Shown one piece after another: positions 1 to 8,692 of a stretch of DNA of 64,000 nt. Origin of the DNA: Herbidospora yilanensis. GTDB lineage: Bacteria > Actinomycetota > Actinomycetes > Streptosporangiales > Streptosporangiaceae. The position numbers and the translations under genes are program-made. The DNA lies in contig NZ_BBXE01000043.1 in NCBI RefSeq assembly GCF_001570565.1, positions 1 through 64,000 of the forward strand, in the 5' to 3' direction. Below the pieces are notes generated by a model that was given only the letters and a program-made list of their open reading frames with translations, did no database searches and was not told where the DNA came from. Numbering within the stretch: position 1 is the first letter of the stretch; each line of letters opens with the position of its first letter.

Positions 1-68
1 CACTGCGAAGGAACTGACGGGCCTCTGAGACCATCGGGGTTACCAACGACCGATGTCAGGAGATCCCT

Positions 69-1202
69 GTGGCCGTCGACCGGCTCCTCCCCACCCCGGA
101 GGCCCGTGACCTGCTCGACCTCACCCGTGATGTGGCAGACAAGGAACTGCTGCCCATCGTGGACCGGCACGAGCGCGCCGAGACCTATCCCGAGGGCCTG
201 TTCGCCACCCTTGGCGCGGCCGGCCTGCTGAGCCTCCCCTATCCGGAGGAGTTCGGCGGCGGTGGCCAGCCCTACGAGGTCTACCTCCAAGTACTCGAAG
301 AACTCGCCGCGCGCTGGGCGGCGGTCGCCGTGGCCGTGAGCGTGCACTCGTTGTCGTGCCATCCGCTGGCGACGTTCGGCACCTCCGAGCAGATCGAACG
401 CTGGTTGCCCGACATGCTCGCCGGCGACCTCGTCGGCGGCTACAGCCTGTCCGAACCCCAGGCCGGCTCCGACGCCGCGGCCCTGACCTGCCGCGCGACC
501 CGCGTCGCCGACGGCTACGAGATCAACGGCGCCAAGGCGTGGATCACCCACGGCGGCCGGGCCGACTTCTACGCCCTGTTCGCCCGGACGGGCGAGCGGT
601 CGATCTCCTGTTTCCTGACTCCAGGCCAGGTCGACGGCCTGACCTTCGGCAAGCCAGAAGAGAAGATGGGCCTGCACGCCGTCCCCACGACGAGCGCCCA
701 CTGGGACGGCGCGGTGCTGCCCGCCGACCGGCTGATCGGCGCGGAGGGCCAGGGCCTCCAGATCGCCTTCAGCGCCCTCGACTCGGGCCGGCTCGGCATC
801 GCGGCCTGCGCGACCGGCCTGGCCCAGGCCGCCCTCGACGCGGCGGTCTCCTACGCGAAGGAGCGCACCACCTTCGGCAAGCGCATCATCGACCACCAGG
901 GCCTCGGCTTCCTGCTCGCCGACATGGCCGCGGCCGTCGACTCGGCGAGGGCGACGTACGTCGACGCGGCCCGGCGCAAGGACGCGGGGTTGCCGTTCTC
1001 CCGCCAGGCGTCGGTGGCCAAACTCGTGGCGACGGACGCGGCGATGAAGGTGACGACGGACGCGGTCCAGGTGTTCGGGGGATACGGGTACACGCGCGAG
1101 TTCCCGGTGGAGAGGTACATGCGCGAGGCGAAGATCATGCAGATCTTCGAGGGCACGAACCAGATCCAGCGCCTGGTCATCGCGAGAGGCCTGGCCCGCT
1201 AA
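69..1202 (+). CDS. Acyl-CoA dehydrogenase
   Basis: A 377-residue flavoprotein of the acyl-CoA dehydrogenase family, expected to introduce an alpha-beta double bond into an acyl-CoA and pass electrons to ETF. The usual order is visible: helical N-terminal domain, a middle beta domain with the segment YSLSEPQAGSDAAA near residues 125-140 that contacts FAD/substrate, and a C-terminal helical domain with FGGYGYTREFPVERYMREAK and EGTNQIQR. The Glu at about 361 sits where short/medium-chain enzymes carry the catalytic base. Length is normal for the family (about 380). The GTG start has an AGGAG (58-62) six bases upstream. The stop overlaps that of the convergent PIN gene. Chain-length or branched-chain specificity cannot be read from the sequence. 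Confidence 0.93.
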   Translation: MAVDRLLPTPEARDLLDLTRDVADKELLPIVDRHERAETYPEGLFATLGAAGLLSLPYPEEFGGGGQPYEVYLQVLEELAARWAAVAVAVSVHSLSCHPLATFGTSEQIERWLPDMLAGDLVGGYSLSEPQAGSDAAALTCRATRVADGYEINGAKAWITHGGRADFYALFARTGERSISCFLTPGQVDGLTFGKPEEKMGLHAVPTTSAHWDGAVLPADRLIGAEGQGLQIAFSALDSGRLGIAACATGLAQAALDAAVSYAKERTTFGKRIIDHQGLGFLLADMAAAVDSARATYVDAARRKDAGLPFSRQASVAKLVATDAAMKVTTDAVQVFGGYGYTREFPVERYMREAKIMQIFEGTNQIQRLVIARGLAR

Positions 1203-1777
1203 CCGAGCCGCTTCTGACGGCGAAGCCACGAGCGTACTTCCGAGACGAAGACCGGGACGCCGCAGGTCTCCAGTGAACCGATCACCTCTTCGAGGGTCAT
1301 CGGCCGATGTGGCGGCCTGCCGGTGGCCGCGGCCTGTTCCGTCAACACGTTGAGGATGACGCCTGGGGCCGCCTCCAGTTCGTACAGCAGGAAGGTGTCC
1401 GGATGCTGGGCCTGGACATCCCAGGGTTCGCAGGCGGCCGGCGTGAAGTCGCGGAGGTTGAAGGTGACGATCACGTCGGCGTGCCCGCGGACTGCGGCGG
1501 CGAGGACATGCCGATCTTTGACGTGGTTGCCCATCGAGTCTTCGAGCGGTTCCCAGCCCTCGACCATCGCCTCGGGAAACGCGGCCCGTGCAAAAGACAA
1601 AGTGCGCTCTACTTTTTGTGCGGAAAGCCCGTTTCGCACCAGAGCTTCCTGCACTTCGGTCAGAATGCGCTCACTCCATAAGGGCTGGTAGACGCCGGCT
1701 TCCGCCACTCGCAGAAGAGTGTCGCGCAGGGCGTTCGGATAGAGCACGCATGCGTCAAGCACGGCCGAGAATGGCAT
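1199..1777 (-). CDS. PIN-domain ribonuclease toxin (VapC50-like)
   Basis: A 192-residue protein with a PIN nuclease fold. The acidic residues expected to hold Mg2+ are visible: Asp in FSAVLDACVLYP near the start, Asp in KDRHVLAAA mid-protein, and VTFNLRDF as the last strand. The protein is longer than a minimal VapC (about 130) and carries a C-terminal extension of about 60 residues (PMTLEEVIGSLETCGVP...), as in VapC50-like PIN proteins. The gene directly upstream on the same strand encodes an excisionase-type HTH protein, 18 bases away, so the two form a toxin-antitoxin operon by inference. The family cleaves RNA; the target here is unknown. Its TAG stop overlaps the TAA of the acyl-CoA dehydrogenase gene on the other strand. 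Confidence 0.85.
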   Translation of the reverse strand: MPFSAVLDACVLYPNALRDTLLRVAEAGVYQPLWSERILTEVQEALVRNGLSAQKVERTLSFARAAFPEAMVEGWEPLEDSMGNHVKDRHVLAAAVRGHADVIVTFNLRDFTPAACEPWDVQAQHPDTFLLYELEAAPGVILNVLTEQAAATGRPPHRPMTLEEVIGSLETCGVPVFVSEVRSWLRRQKRLG

Positions 1778-1795
1778 CGGACCAGCATATGCCGG

Positions 1796-2302
1796 TCAGA
1801 ATTCGCCGGCAGGCTTGTCGTACATGCCCGAACCTACGGATTCCTGGGTCAGTTCATCGAGGAGCCGCCGTCGTTCGGTCCGGCGCTTCTCCTGATATGC
1901 CAGGACATCTTCCAGCTTTACCCGCCGATGGGCGCCAGGGCGATCCGTCGCGCGCTGATGGGGAATTTCGCCGCCCTCCAGGAGTTTGACCAGAGTCGGC
2001 CGGGAGATTCCCAGGAGTTCGGCGGCCTCGTAGGTCGACATGGTCATGTGCTGGGGCGCCACCGTCACCGCCAGACCCTGCGACAGCGCCTCGGCGACTT
2101 GCAGCAGGGCCTCGTACAGCGGGAGCGGCAACGGCAGCCGGGGAGATCCGTCCGGGCCGGTCAGGAGAGCGGGCCTGTCGGCGACGGCACGCCCTCTTCT
2201 GTGCAACTCCGCGACAAGGTCGACGATGGCCGCCTGGGTGCGCGGATCCTCTTCTGGCAGGAAGGTTCTGGCGTCCGCGGCGGTCAACGGTGTGTCGCCC
2301 AT
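1796..2302 (-). CDS. Excisionase-type HTH antitoxin
   Basis: A 168-residue protein with a MerR/excisionase-like helix-turn-helix at about residues 85-145: MSTYEAAELLGISRPTLVKL followed by a wing ending RRVKLEDVLAYQEKRR. The N-terminal half (LPEEDPRTQAAIVDLVAELHRRGRA...) is helical and probably mediates dimer or toxin contact. It is the first gene of a two-gene unit with the PIN toxin. Such antitoxins usually bind their own promoter and the toxin. The start ATG at 2300-2302 leaves 86 bases to the kinase gene. The role is inferred from the pairing and the HTH; the family level call is solid. Confidence 0.8.
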   Translation of the reverse strand: MGDTPLTAADARTFLPEEDPRTQAAIVDLVAELHRRGRAVADRPALLTGPDGSPRLPLPLPLYEALLQVAEALSQGLAVTVAPQHMTMSTYEAAELLGISRPTLVKLLEGGEIPHQRATDRPGAHRRVKLEDVLAYQEKRRTERRRLLDELTQESVGSGMYDKPAGEF

Positions 2303-2388
2303 CCGGGTCCTCCCTCACCGCTGGTCCGTGTTCATGGGGACTGTACCCCAAAACGAAACTAACGAAAGCTGGGTCGGCTATTCGGAGA

Positions 2389-4347
2389 TCAGCCGGGTAG
2401 CGGGGGCGACAGGTTCCAGACGCGGATCGACTCGTCGCGGCCGCCCGTGATGGCGACCGGTTTTCCGCCGACCGAGCCGAAGGCCGCGCAGTAGACGCGG
2501 TCGGTGTGGCCCTCCAGGGGGGCGCCGAGTTCGGCGCCGGTCGCCAGGTCCCAGACGCGGGCGGTCTTGTCCTCGCTCGCGGTGATCGCGATCGGCTTGC
2601 CGTCCGACTCGCCCAGGGCCACGCCCCAGACCCAGCTCGTGTGGCCGGTCAGCGGGGTGCCGAGGCTGGTGCGGGTGGTCAGGTCCCAGATGCGGGCGGT
2701 CTTGTCCTCGCCGCCCGTCACGGCGATGGGCCTGCCGTCGAGTTCGCCGATCTCGACCGACCTGGCCCAGCCGATGTGGCCGGTCATCGGCTCGCCGAGT
2801 TGTCGGCGGGTGGTCAGGTCCCAGACCCGGACCACGCCCTCGTCGCCGGTGCTGACCACGATCGGGACGCCGTTGGCCTCGCCCAGCGCGACCGCCCAGA
2901 CGGTGCCCGTGGTGCCGGTCATCGGGTCGCCGATCTGCTCGCCGCTGTGCAGGTCCCAGACGCGGACGGTGCCGTCGCTGCCGCCGCTGACCGCGATGGG
3001 GTCGCCGTTGAGCGTGCCGATGTCGACGCCCTTGACGTTGCCCTGGTGGCCGAGCATGGGGTTGCTCATCTGGGTGCCGTCGCGGAGGTCCCAGATGCGC
3101 AGGGAGCCGTCGTCGGCGGCGGTGACGGCGATCTCGGTGCCGTCGAGCAGGCCGACGGCGACGTCTCTCACCCATTTCTCGTGGCCGGCCATGGCGTACA
3201 ACTCGGTGCCGGTGTTGAGGTCGACGACGCGGACGGTGTTGTCGTCGCCGCCGCTCACCGACGTCGGCACGCCGTCGATGTCGATGAAGCCGATGCCGCG
3301 GACGTCGTTCTCCTGCACGTTCACCGGGCCGCCCACCGGCCGGCCGAAGGTCACCGGGGCGGGGGTGAGCGTGGTGGCCATGCGCGGGCCCCCGCCGGTC
3401 ACGGTGCCGTTGTCGGGCCAGAGTTGCCAGGTCAGGATCCCGCCGGCCACCACGACCGCCGCGGCGCCGGCCAGCCAGGCCGGTTTCCGGTTCTTGACCG
3501 GAGGCGCCAGCGGCATGGTCTCGACCGCGAACTCGTCGCCCGTCAGGGCCTTGACCAGGTCGGGGGCCGTCGGGCGGAGCGCCGGGTTCTTGTTCAGCGC
3601 CTGCTCGATCAGCGGCCTGAGGCCGGCGGGCACCCCGTCGAGCTGCGGTTCGCGGTTCATGATGGCGTTGATGAGCTGCGGCACGGTCGTGCCGGGGAAG
3701 GCGCGTCTGCCGGTCGCGGCGAAGGCCATCGTGGCCGCCCACGCGAACACGTCGGCGGCGGGGGTGACCTCGCCGTTCTCGATCTGCTCCGGGGCCATGT
3801 AGCCGGGGGTGCCGATCGAGCCCGACATCGTCGCGGTGTGGTCGAGGGCGCGGGAGATGCCGAAGTCGATCACGACCGGGCCCTCGGGGCCCATCAGGAC
3901 GTTGCTCGGCTTGAAGTCGCGGTGCACGATCCCGGCCCGGTGGATCGCCGCCAGCGCGGTCGCGGTCGCCACGGCCAGGCGTTCGAGGCCGCCGCCCGTG
4001 CGGGGGCCCTCCTGCTGCACCACGTGGTGGAGGGAGGCGCCGGGCACGAACTCGCTCACGATGTAGGGGCGGTCGCCGAAGACGCCCATGTCGAGCACGC
4101 GGGCGGTGCAGAACGGGGCGACCCGCCGGGCCAGCTCGACCTCGCGCAGGAAACGCCGCCGGTGGTCGGCGTCCTTCGACAGTTCGTCGTGGAGGACCTT
4201 CAGCGCGACGGGGGTGCCGTCGCGGTCTTCGGCCCGGTAGACCGCGCCCTGGCCGCCGTGTCCGATGCGGTGGAGGATGCGATAGTCGTCGATCGACGCC
4301 GGTATGCCAGGCTCCGCGTTCACGACCTCATGATAGGAGCGGTCCAC
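2389..4347 (-). CDS. Membrane Ser/Thr protein kinase with WD40 propeller
   Basis: A PknB-type kinase of 652 residues. The N-terminal catalytic domain has the Gly-rich loop GHGGQGAVY (29-37), Lys50, the HRDFKPSNV loop (142-150) and DFG (161-163), all intact. One membrane segment lies at about 289-311 (WLAGAAAVVVAGGILTWQLW). The outside half holds seven WD40 repeats, each ending in RVWDL-like residues (RVVDL, RIWDL, RVWDL, RVWDL, RIWDL, RVWDL, RVWNL), enough for a closed seven-bladed propeller. This suggests a sensor kinase with an extracytoplasmic ligand-binding propeller. The reading frame opens at a GTG at 4347; a second GTG at 4323 has a GAGG just upstream and is a good alternative. It lies 12 bases behind the LuxR-type gene on the same strand. 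Confidence 0.92.
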   Translation of the reverse strand: MDRSYHEVVNAEPGIPASIDDYRILHRIGHGGQGAVYRAEDRDGTPVALKVLHDELSKDADHRRRFLREVELARRVAPFCTARVLDMGVFGDRPYIVSEFVPGASLHHVVQQEGPRTGGGLERLAVATATALAAIHRAGIVHRDFKPSNVLMGPEGPVVIDFGISRALDHTATMSGSIGTPGYMAPEQIENGEVTPAADVFAWAATMAFAATGRRAFPGTTVPQLINAIMNREPQLDGVPAGLRPLIEQALNKNPALRPTAPDLVKALTGDEFAVETMPLAPPVKNRKPAWLAGAAAVVVAGGILTWQLWPDNGTVTGGGPRMATTLTPAPVTFGRPVGGPVNVQENDVRGIGFIDIDGVPTSVSGGDDNTVRVVDLNTGTELYAMAGHEKWVRDVAVGLLDGTEIAVTAADDGSLRIWDLRDGTQMSNPMLGHQGNVKGVDIGTLNGDPIAVSGGSDGTVRVWDLHSGEQIGDPMTGTTGTVWAVALGEANGVPIVVSTGDEGVVRVWDLTTRRQLGEPMTGHIGWARSVEIGELDGRPIAVTGGEDKTARIWDLTTRTSLGTPLTGHTSWVWGVALGESDGKPIAITASEDKTARVWDLATGAELGAPLEGHTDRVYCAAFGSVGGKPVAITGGRDESIRVWNLSPPLPG

Positions 4348-4359
4348 CGAACCGCAGGA

Positions 4360-6324
4360 TCACGATTCGGCCAGCCCGCGCAGGCAGCGGTCGGCGCAGC
4401 GCAGATCGCCGATCCGGCGGAACTCGGGGAGCAGCCGGGCATAGTCGTCGCGGGCCTCCTCGGGGTCGCGCAGGGCGGCGCGGAAGACCTGGGCGTGCAG
4501 GCGTTCGTGGTCGTTGTCGCTGGCCTCGGCCAGCCGCTCCGCCTCGGTCAGCCAGGCGGCGGCCTCGTCGAGGCGCACCCCCGCGTCGATCGCCCGCAGG
4601 GCCATGTGGTTGAGCGCGTTGGCCCGTTTGACCTGGTCGCCGAGGCCGCCGAAGAGGTCGGCCGCCTCCGCGGTGGGGCCGATCGACCCGGCCGCCTGGC
4701 CCAGGGCGGTCAGGGCCAGCGCGCGGTGCCACGTGTCGCCGGTCTCCGCGTAGCGGGTCGCCGCGTCTTCGAGATGGGGCAGGGCGGCGGTGGGGTCGGC
4801 GTACATGAGACACCAGCCGAGCGCGAGGGCGGTCACGGCTCGGTCGTCGGGCGATTCGGCCAGTTCGGCGGCCCGTCTCGCGAAGGCCAGGGCCTTCGGG
4901 ACGTCCTGGAAGCAGTGGACGATCGCGGCCGTGGTCAGCGCCGGCACGGTCGCGACCGGGTCGGCGAGCCAGTCGAACAGGTCGGCCCGCGCCCCGATGA
5001 TCTCCCAGGCGGTGCCGACCCCGGCCAGGAACGGCCAGGGGTCGTCGGTGTGCCTGACGGCCTGACGCAGGTCGGGCCAGTGCCGGTTGAACCAGCGGTG
5101 CGCGCGGGCCTGGTCGGCGCCGCGCAGCGCGGCGACCAGCGAGACCGCGGTGGTGAGGTGGTGGTCCGCGTGCCGGTCGCGGGCCTCGGCGGCGTCGTCG
5201 CCCAGCCGGGCGGCGGCGAACTGCCGGACGCTGTCGAGCAGCCGGTAACGCGTCGTCTCGCCGGCCCGGCGGCGCGACACCAGCGAGCGGTCGAGCAGCC
5301 GGGGAAGCAGCCGGGACATCGCCGGGCGGTCGAGCGGCTCGTAGGCGAGCACGTCGGCGGCGGTGTCGTGGTCGAACTCGCCGGGGAACACCGAGAGCCG
5401 GGCCAGCAGCAGCCGCTCGTCGGCGTGCAGCAGGTCGTAGCTCCAGCGCAGCGCCTCTTCGAGGGTGCGGTGGCGGCCGACCGGGCCGTCGGTGAGCAGG
5501 GTGAACCTGCTGTCGAGCAGACCGACGAGCTCGGCGGGGGTGAACGCGCGCACCCGGGCGGCGGCCAGTTCCAGCGCCAGCGGCAGGCCGTCGAGGCGGC
5601 GGCAGATGCGCGCCACGTCACGGGCGTTGTCGTCGGTGACCGCGAACCCCGGCGAGGAGGACGCGGCCCGGTCGGCGAACAACCGGGCCGACGCGGCCGA
5701 CAGGACCTCCTCCGGCCGCGACGACTCGGGCGGCACCGGCAGCGGCGCGATCTCACAGACCCGTTCACCCGGCACGCCCAACGGCCCGTGTGACGTGGCC
5801 AGCACCCGGACGCCGGACCCGCTCCGCAGGAGACCGGTGAGCAGCGGCGCCACCTGGACGTGCTCGCAGTTGTCCACCACCAGCGTCCGCCCGGCCGCCC
5901 CGCGCAGCACGTCGCCGAAGGCGGCCGCCACGTCGTCGCCGGGCGCGAGCGGGGCCAGGTCGACCAGCACCGCCTGCGGCAGCGTGGCCGCCACGTGCAG
6001 GGCGAGCCGGGTCTTGCCCGTGCCGGCCGGGCCGGTGAGCGTGACCAGCCGATGGGCCGCCAGCAACTCGGCGACCAGCGGAATCTCCGACTCGCGGCCG
6101 ACGAACGACGACAACGCCGCCGGAAGGTCGCGGCGGCGCAGCCGTTCGGCGTGCGCGACCAGGGCCAGCCGGTTCTCGCCGCCGAGTTTGCGCAGCAGCG
6201 CCGACACGTGGCTCTCCACGGTCCGTTCCGAGAGGTGGAGGCGGCGGGCGATCTCGCGGTTCTGCAGGCGCTCCCCGACGAGCCGGAGGATCTCCCGCTC
6301 GCGTGGGGTCGGCTCCGTGGTCAT
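4360..6324 (-). CDS. LuxR-type HTH regulator with STAND ATPase and TPR
   Basis: A 654-residue regulator. The order is unusual: the LuxR/NarL-type HTH (about residues 6-62, TPREREILRLVGERLQNREI...SERTVESHVSALLRKLG) is at the N-terminus, followed by an NB-ARC/AAA-like ATPase with P-loop GPAGTGKT (98-105) and a sensor-like LVVDNCEHV, then a helical C-terminal region with TPR-like repeats. Classical LAL regulators have the HTH at the end. The ATG at 6324 was chosen because homology-like sequence begins there; the frame stays open to 6585 but that part antisenses the rhodanese gene and reads as noise. It probably forms an operon with the WD40 kinase downstream. Ligand and target genes are unknown. 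Confidence 0.85.
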   Translation of the reverse strand: MTTEPTPREREILRLVGERLQNREIARRLHLSERTVESHVSALLRKLGGENRLALVAHAERLRRRDLPAALSSFVGRESEIPLVAELLAAHRLVTLTGPAGTGKTRLALHVAATLPQAVLVDLAPLAPGDDVAAAFGDVLRGAAGRTLVVDNCEHVQVAPLLTGLLRSGSGVRVLATSHGPLGVPGERVCEIAPLPVPPESSRPEEVLSAASARLFADRAASSSPGFAVTDDNARDVARICRRLDGLPLALELAAARVRAFTPAELVGLLDSRFTLLTDGPVGRHRTLEEALRWSYDLLHADERLLLARLSVFPGEFDHDTAADVLAYEPLDRPAMSRLLPRLLDRSLVSRRRAGETTRYRLLDSVRQFAAARLGDDAAEARDRHADHHLTTAVSLVAALRGADQARAHRWFNRHWPDLRQAVRHTDDPWPFLAGVGTAWEIIGARADLFDWLADPVATVPALTTAAIVHCFQDVPKALAFARRAAELAESPDDRAVTALALGWCLMYADPTAALPHLEDAATRYAETGDTWHRALALTALGQAAGSIGPTAEAADLFGGLGDQVKRANALNHMALRAIDAGVRLDEAAAWLTEAERLAEASDNDHERLHAQVFRAALRDPEEARDDYARLLPEFRRIGDLRCADRCLRGLAES

Positions 6325-6436
6325 ACGCCCGAGTATCTCCGTACTGACCACGGATGTGCGGGCGGATGCGACCGCACACGCTGGTTCACACGGCATCCGC
6401 GAACAGTCGGGCGCACACCACGAAGGGGGAGGACAG

Positions 6437-6823
6437 ATGAGTGAGTCCGTGCAGGACCTGATCGCCCAGGCACGCGCGCAGATCGACAATCTGCCGGTCG
6501 ACGAGGTCGCCAAGGCGGTCGAGGGCGGCGGCGTCACGCTGGTCGACCTGCGGGAGCCGGGCGAGGTCGAGCAGGAGGGCACCATCCCGGGGGCCGTCCT
6601 CGCTCCCAGGGGGATGCTCGAGTTCTACGCCGACCCGGCCAGCCCGTACCACCGCGCCGAGTTCGACCCGGCCGGGACCGTGATCCTGTTCTGCGCCTCG
6701 GGCGGCCGGTCGGCGCTGGCCGCCCGGACGCTCCAGTCGCTCGGCTACCGGGACGTAGCCCACCTCGACGGCGGGTTGAAGGCCTGGAAGGACGCCGGCC
6801 GTCCGACCACCCGCCAGAACTGA
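6437..6823 (+). CDS. Rhodanese-like sulfurtransferase domain protein
   Basis: A 128-residue single-domain rhodanese. After a helical lead of about 20 residues come the typical TLVDLREPGEVEQEGTIPGAVLAPRG strand and the active-site loop LFCASGGRSALAA, whose Cys would carry the persulfide, ending in LDGGLKAWKDAG. It starts at ATG 6437 behind a strong GGGGGAGGA (6425-6433). It is transcribed divergently from the LuxR-type gene. The family moves sulfane sulfur or detoxifies thiol-reactive compounds; the specific partner here is not evident. Confidence 0.9.
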   Translation: MSESVQDLIAQARAQIDNLPVDEVAKAVEGGGVTLVDLREPGEVEQEGTIPGAVLAPRGMLEFYADPASPYHRAEFDPAGTVILFCASGGRSALAARTLQSLGYRDVAHLDGGLKAWKDAGRPTTRQN

Positions 6824-6888
6824 AAGTGGATCTGGGCCGATGCCGGTCATCGATGTTCAACTGATCGAAGCGGGGAGGGAGCGGGGTC

Positions 6889-8682
6889 ATGGTGTCGATC
6901 CGGCTGCTCGGGCCGCCGGTCGTCGAGATCGGCGGCCGAGCGGCGAAGCCGCCGCGCGGCCGGAAGGCGTGGGCCCTGCTCGCCTATCTGCTGCTGGCCG
7001 AACGGCCGCCCAGCCGCAGACGCGTCGCCGAGCTGCTGTTCGGCGACGCCGACGACCCGCTCGGGGCGCTGCGCTGGACGTTGGCCGAACTGCGCCGCTC
7101 GCTGGGCCTCAGGGAGGCCCTCTCGGGTGACCCGGTTCGCACCGACTTCGGGGCGGACGTCACGGTCGACGTGCACGTCCTCCTCGACCAGGACGCCGAT
7201 CCGGCGCCGCTGCTCGAACTCGGGGGAGAGCTGCTGGAGGGTGTGCACCTCGCGTCCTCCCTTGAGTTCGAGTCCTGGCTCCTGGTGGCCCGCCACCGGG
7301 TCTCGGGGATGATCGAGGCCCGGCTCCGGCAGGCCGCCGCCCGGCTGCTCGCGGCCGGCCGGGCGAAAGAGGCGGTGCCGTACGCCGCCGGAGCGGTCGA
7401 GCACAACCCGCTCGACGAGGGCAACCACGAACTGCTGGTACGCAGCCTCACCATGGCCGGCGACCGGCCCGCCGCGCTGAAGCAGGTCGCCGTGTGCGAA
7501 GACCTGATGCGGCGCGAACTGGGCGTGCGGACGTCCCCCGCCCTGCGGGAGGCGGCCACGGTCGGCTCCGGCTCGGCGATGTTGCCGCCGCTCAGCGGCC
7601 GGGCCGCCGCGATCGGCCAGCTCGACGCGGGCCGGGCCGCGATCACGGCCGGGGCCGTGGCGGCCGGCGTCCAGTGTCTGCGCACGGCGGTCGCCGAGGC
7701 CTCCCGGACGGGGGACGCGGCGCTGAAGGCGCGGGCCTACTGCGCGCTCGGCAGCGCCCTGGTCCACGCCGTGCAGGGGCGGGACGAGGAGGGTTCGCTG
7801 GCGCTGCACGAGGCGATCCTGCACGCGGTCGCCTCGGGCGACCGGTCGGTCGCGGTGACCGCCCACCGGGAACTCGGCTTCGTCGAGGTCAAGGCGGGCC
7901 GGCGGACGGCCGCGACCATGTGGCTGACCAGGGCCGCCGCGATGGCGCAGACCGACGCCGAGATGGCGGCGATCTGCGGGGTGCTCGGCCAGAACACCTC
8001 CGACCAGGGCGACTACCGGGCCGCGATCGGGCATCTGGAGGAGTCGATCGAGCGGGCCGCCCGCTGCGGCGACCACAAACAGCACGCGTGGTCGTTGTCG
8101 ATCCTCGGACGTGTGCACCTGATGCGCGACGAACGCTCCCAGGCGCACACGGTGCTCCGGCGTTCGCTGGAGCTGACCGAGGAGCAGCGCTGGATGGCGT
8201 TCCTGCCCTGGCCGACCGCGCTGCACGCCGAGATCGACCTGCGCATGGGCGACGTCGAGGCCGCCGCCGACGCCCTCGAACGGGCGTGGGTGCTGGCCTG
8301 CCAGGTCGAGGACCCGTGCTGGGAGGGGACCGCCGCGCGGGGGCTCGGTCTGCTCAGCCGCGACCGGGGCGACCACGCCGCCGCCTTGCGCTGGTTCGGC
8401 CAGGCGACCGACAGTTGCAACCGGCTGCCCGACCGCTACCAGTGGGTGCACGCCAACGTGCTCGACGCGACGATCGCCTGTGCGCTCGACGTCGGCGACA
8501 CCCGGCGGGCCCGCCCGCTCGTGACCACGCTCGGGTCCCTGGCGGCCCGATGCGACATGCGCGAATGGGTCGTCCGCGCCCATCTGCACAACGCCCGTCT
8601 CGGTGACCGGACGGCGCTCGCCTCCGCGCGGATGCTCGGGACGGGGATCGACAACCCCGCTCTCGCCGCGCTGCTTCGTTAG
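6889..8682 (+). CDS. SARP-like transcriptional activator (BTAD) with TPR
   Basis: A 597-residue regulator. The N-terminus (MVSIRLLGPPVVEIGG...AKPPRGRKAWALLAYLLL) is an OmpR-type winged helix as in SARPs, followed to about residue 230 by a bacterial transcriptional activation domain (ASSLEFESWLLVARHRVSGMIEARLRQAA...LLVRSLTMAGDRPAALKQVAVCEDLMRRELG). The rest is alanine-rich helical repeats of TPR type. SARP-like proteins commonly switch on adjacent biosynthetic genes. The neighbours downstream (methyltransferase, condensation domain, carrier protein) fit a pathway-specific role by inference. ATG 6889 is preceded by GGGGAGGGAG (6872-6881). Only 10 bases separate it from the methyltransferase gene, so they are co-transcribed. 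Confidence 0.85.
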   Translation: MVSIRLLGPPVVEIGGRAAKPPRGRKAWALLAYLLLAERPPSRRRVAELLFGDADDPLGALRWTLAELRRSLGLREALSGDPVRTDFGADVTVDVHVLLDQDADPAPLLELGGELLEGVHLASSLEFESWLLVARHRVSGMIEARLRQAAARLLAAGRAKEAVPYAAGAVEHNPLDEGNHELLVRSLTMAGDRPAALKQVAVCEDLMRRELGVRTSPALREAATVGSGSAMLPPLSGRAAAIGQLDAGRAAITAGAVAAGVQCLRTAVAEASRTGDAALKARAYCALGSALVHAVQGRDEEGSLALHEAILHAVASGDRSVAVTAHRELGFVEVKAGRRTAATMWLTRAAAMAQTDAEMAAICGVLGQNTSDQGDYRAAIGHLEESIERAARCGDHKQHAWSLSILGRVHLMRDERSQAHTVLRRSLELTEEQRWMAFLPWPTALHAEIDLRMGDVEAAADALERAWVLACQVEDPCWEGTAARGLGLLSRDRGDHAAALRWFGQATDSCNRLPDRYQWVHANVLDATIACALDVGDTRRARPLVTTLGSLAARCDMREWVVRAHLHNARLGDRTALASARMLGTGIDNPALAALLR

Positions 8683-8692
8683 GAAAAGGGAA

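Noticed and set aside
2506-5793. Very long open frame on the plus strand, opposite the kinase and LuxR genes
   Set aside because: High-GC codon bias leaves antisense frames open. Its product is Arg/Gly/Ala-rich noise without domain motifs, whereas the minus strand shows clear kinase and HTH motifs.
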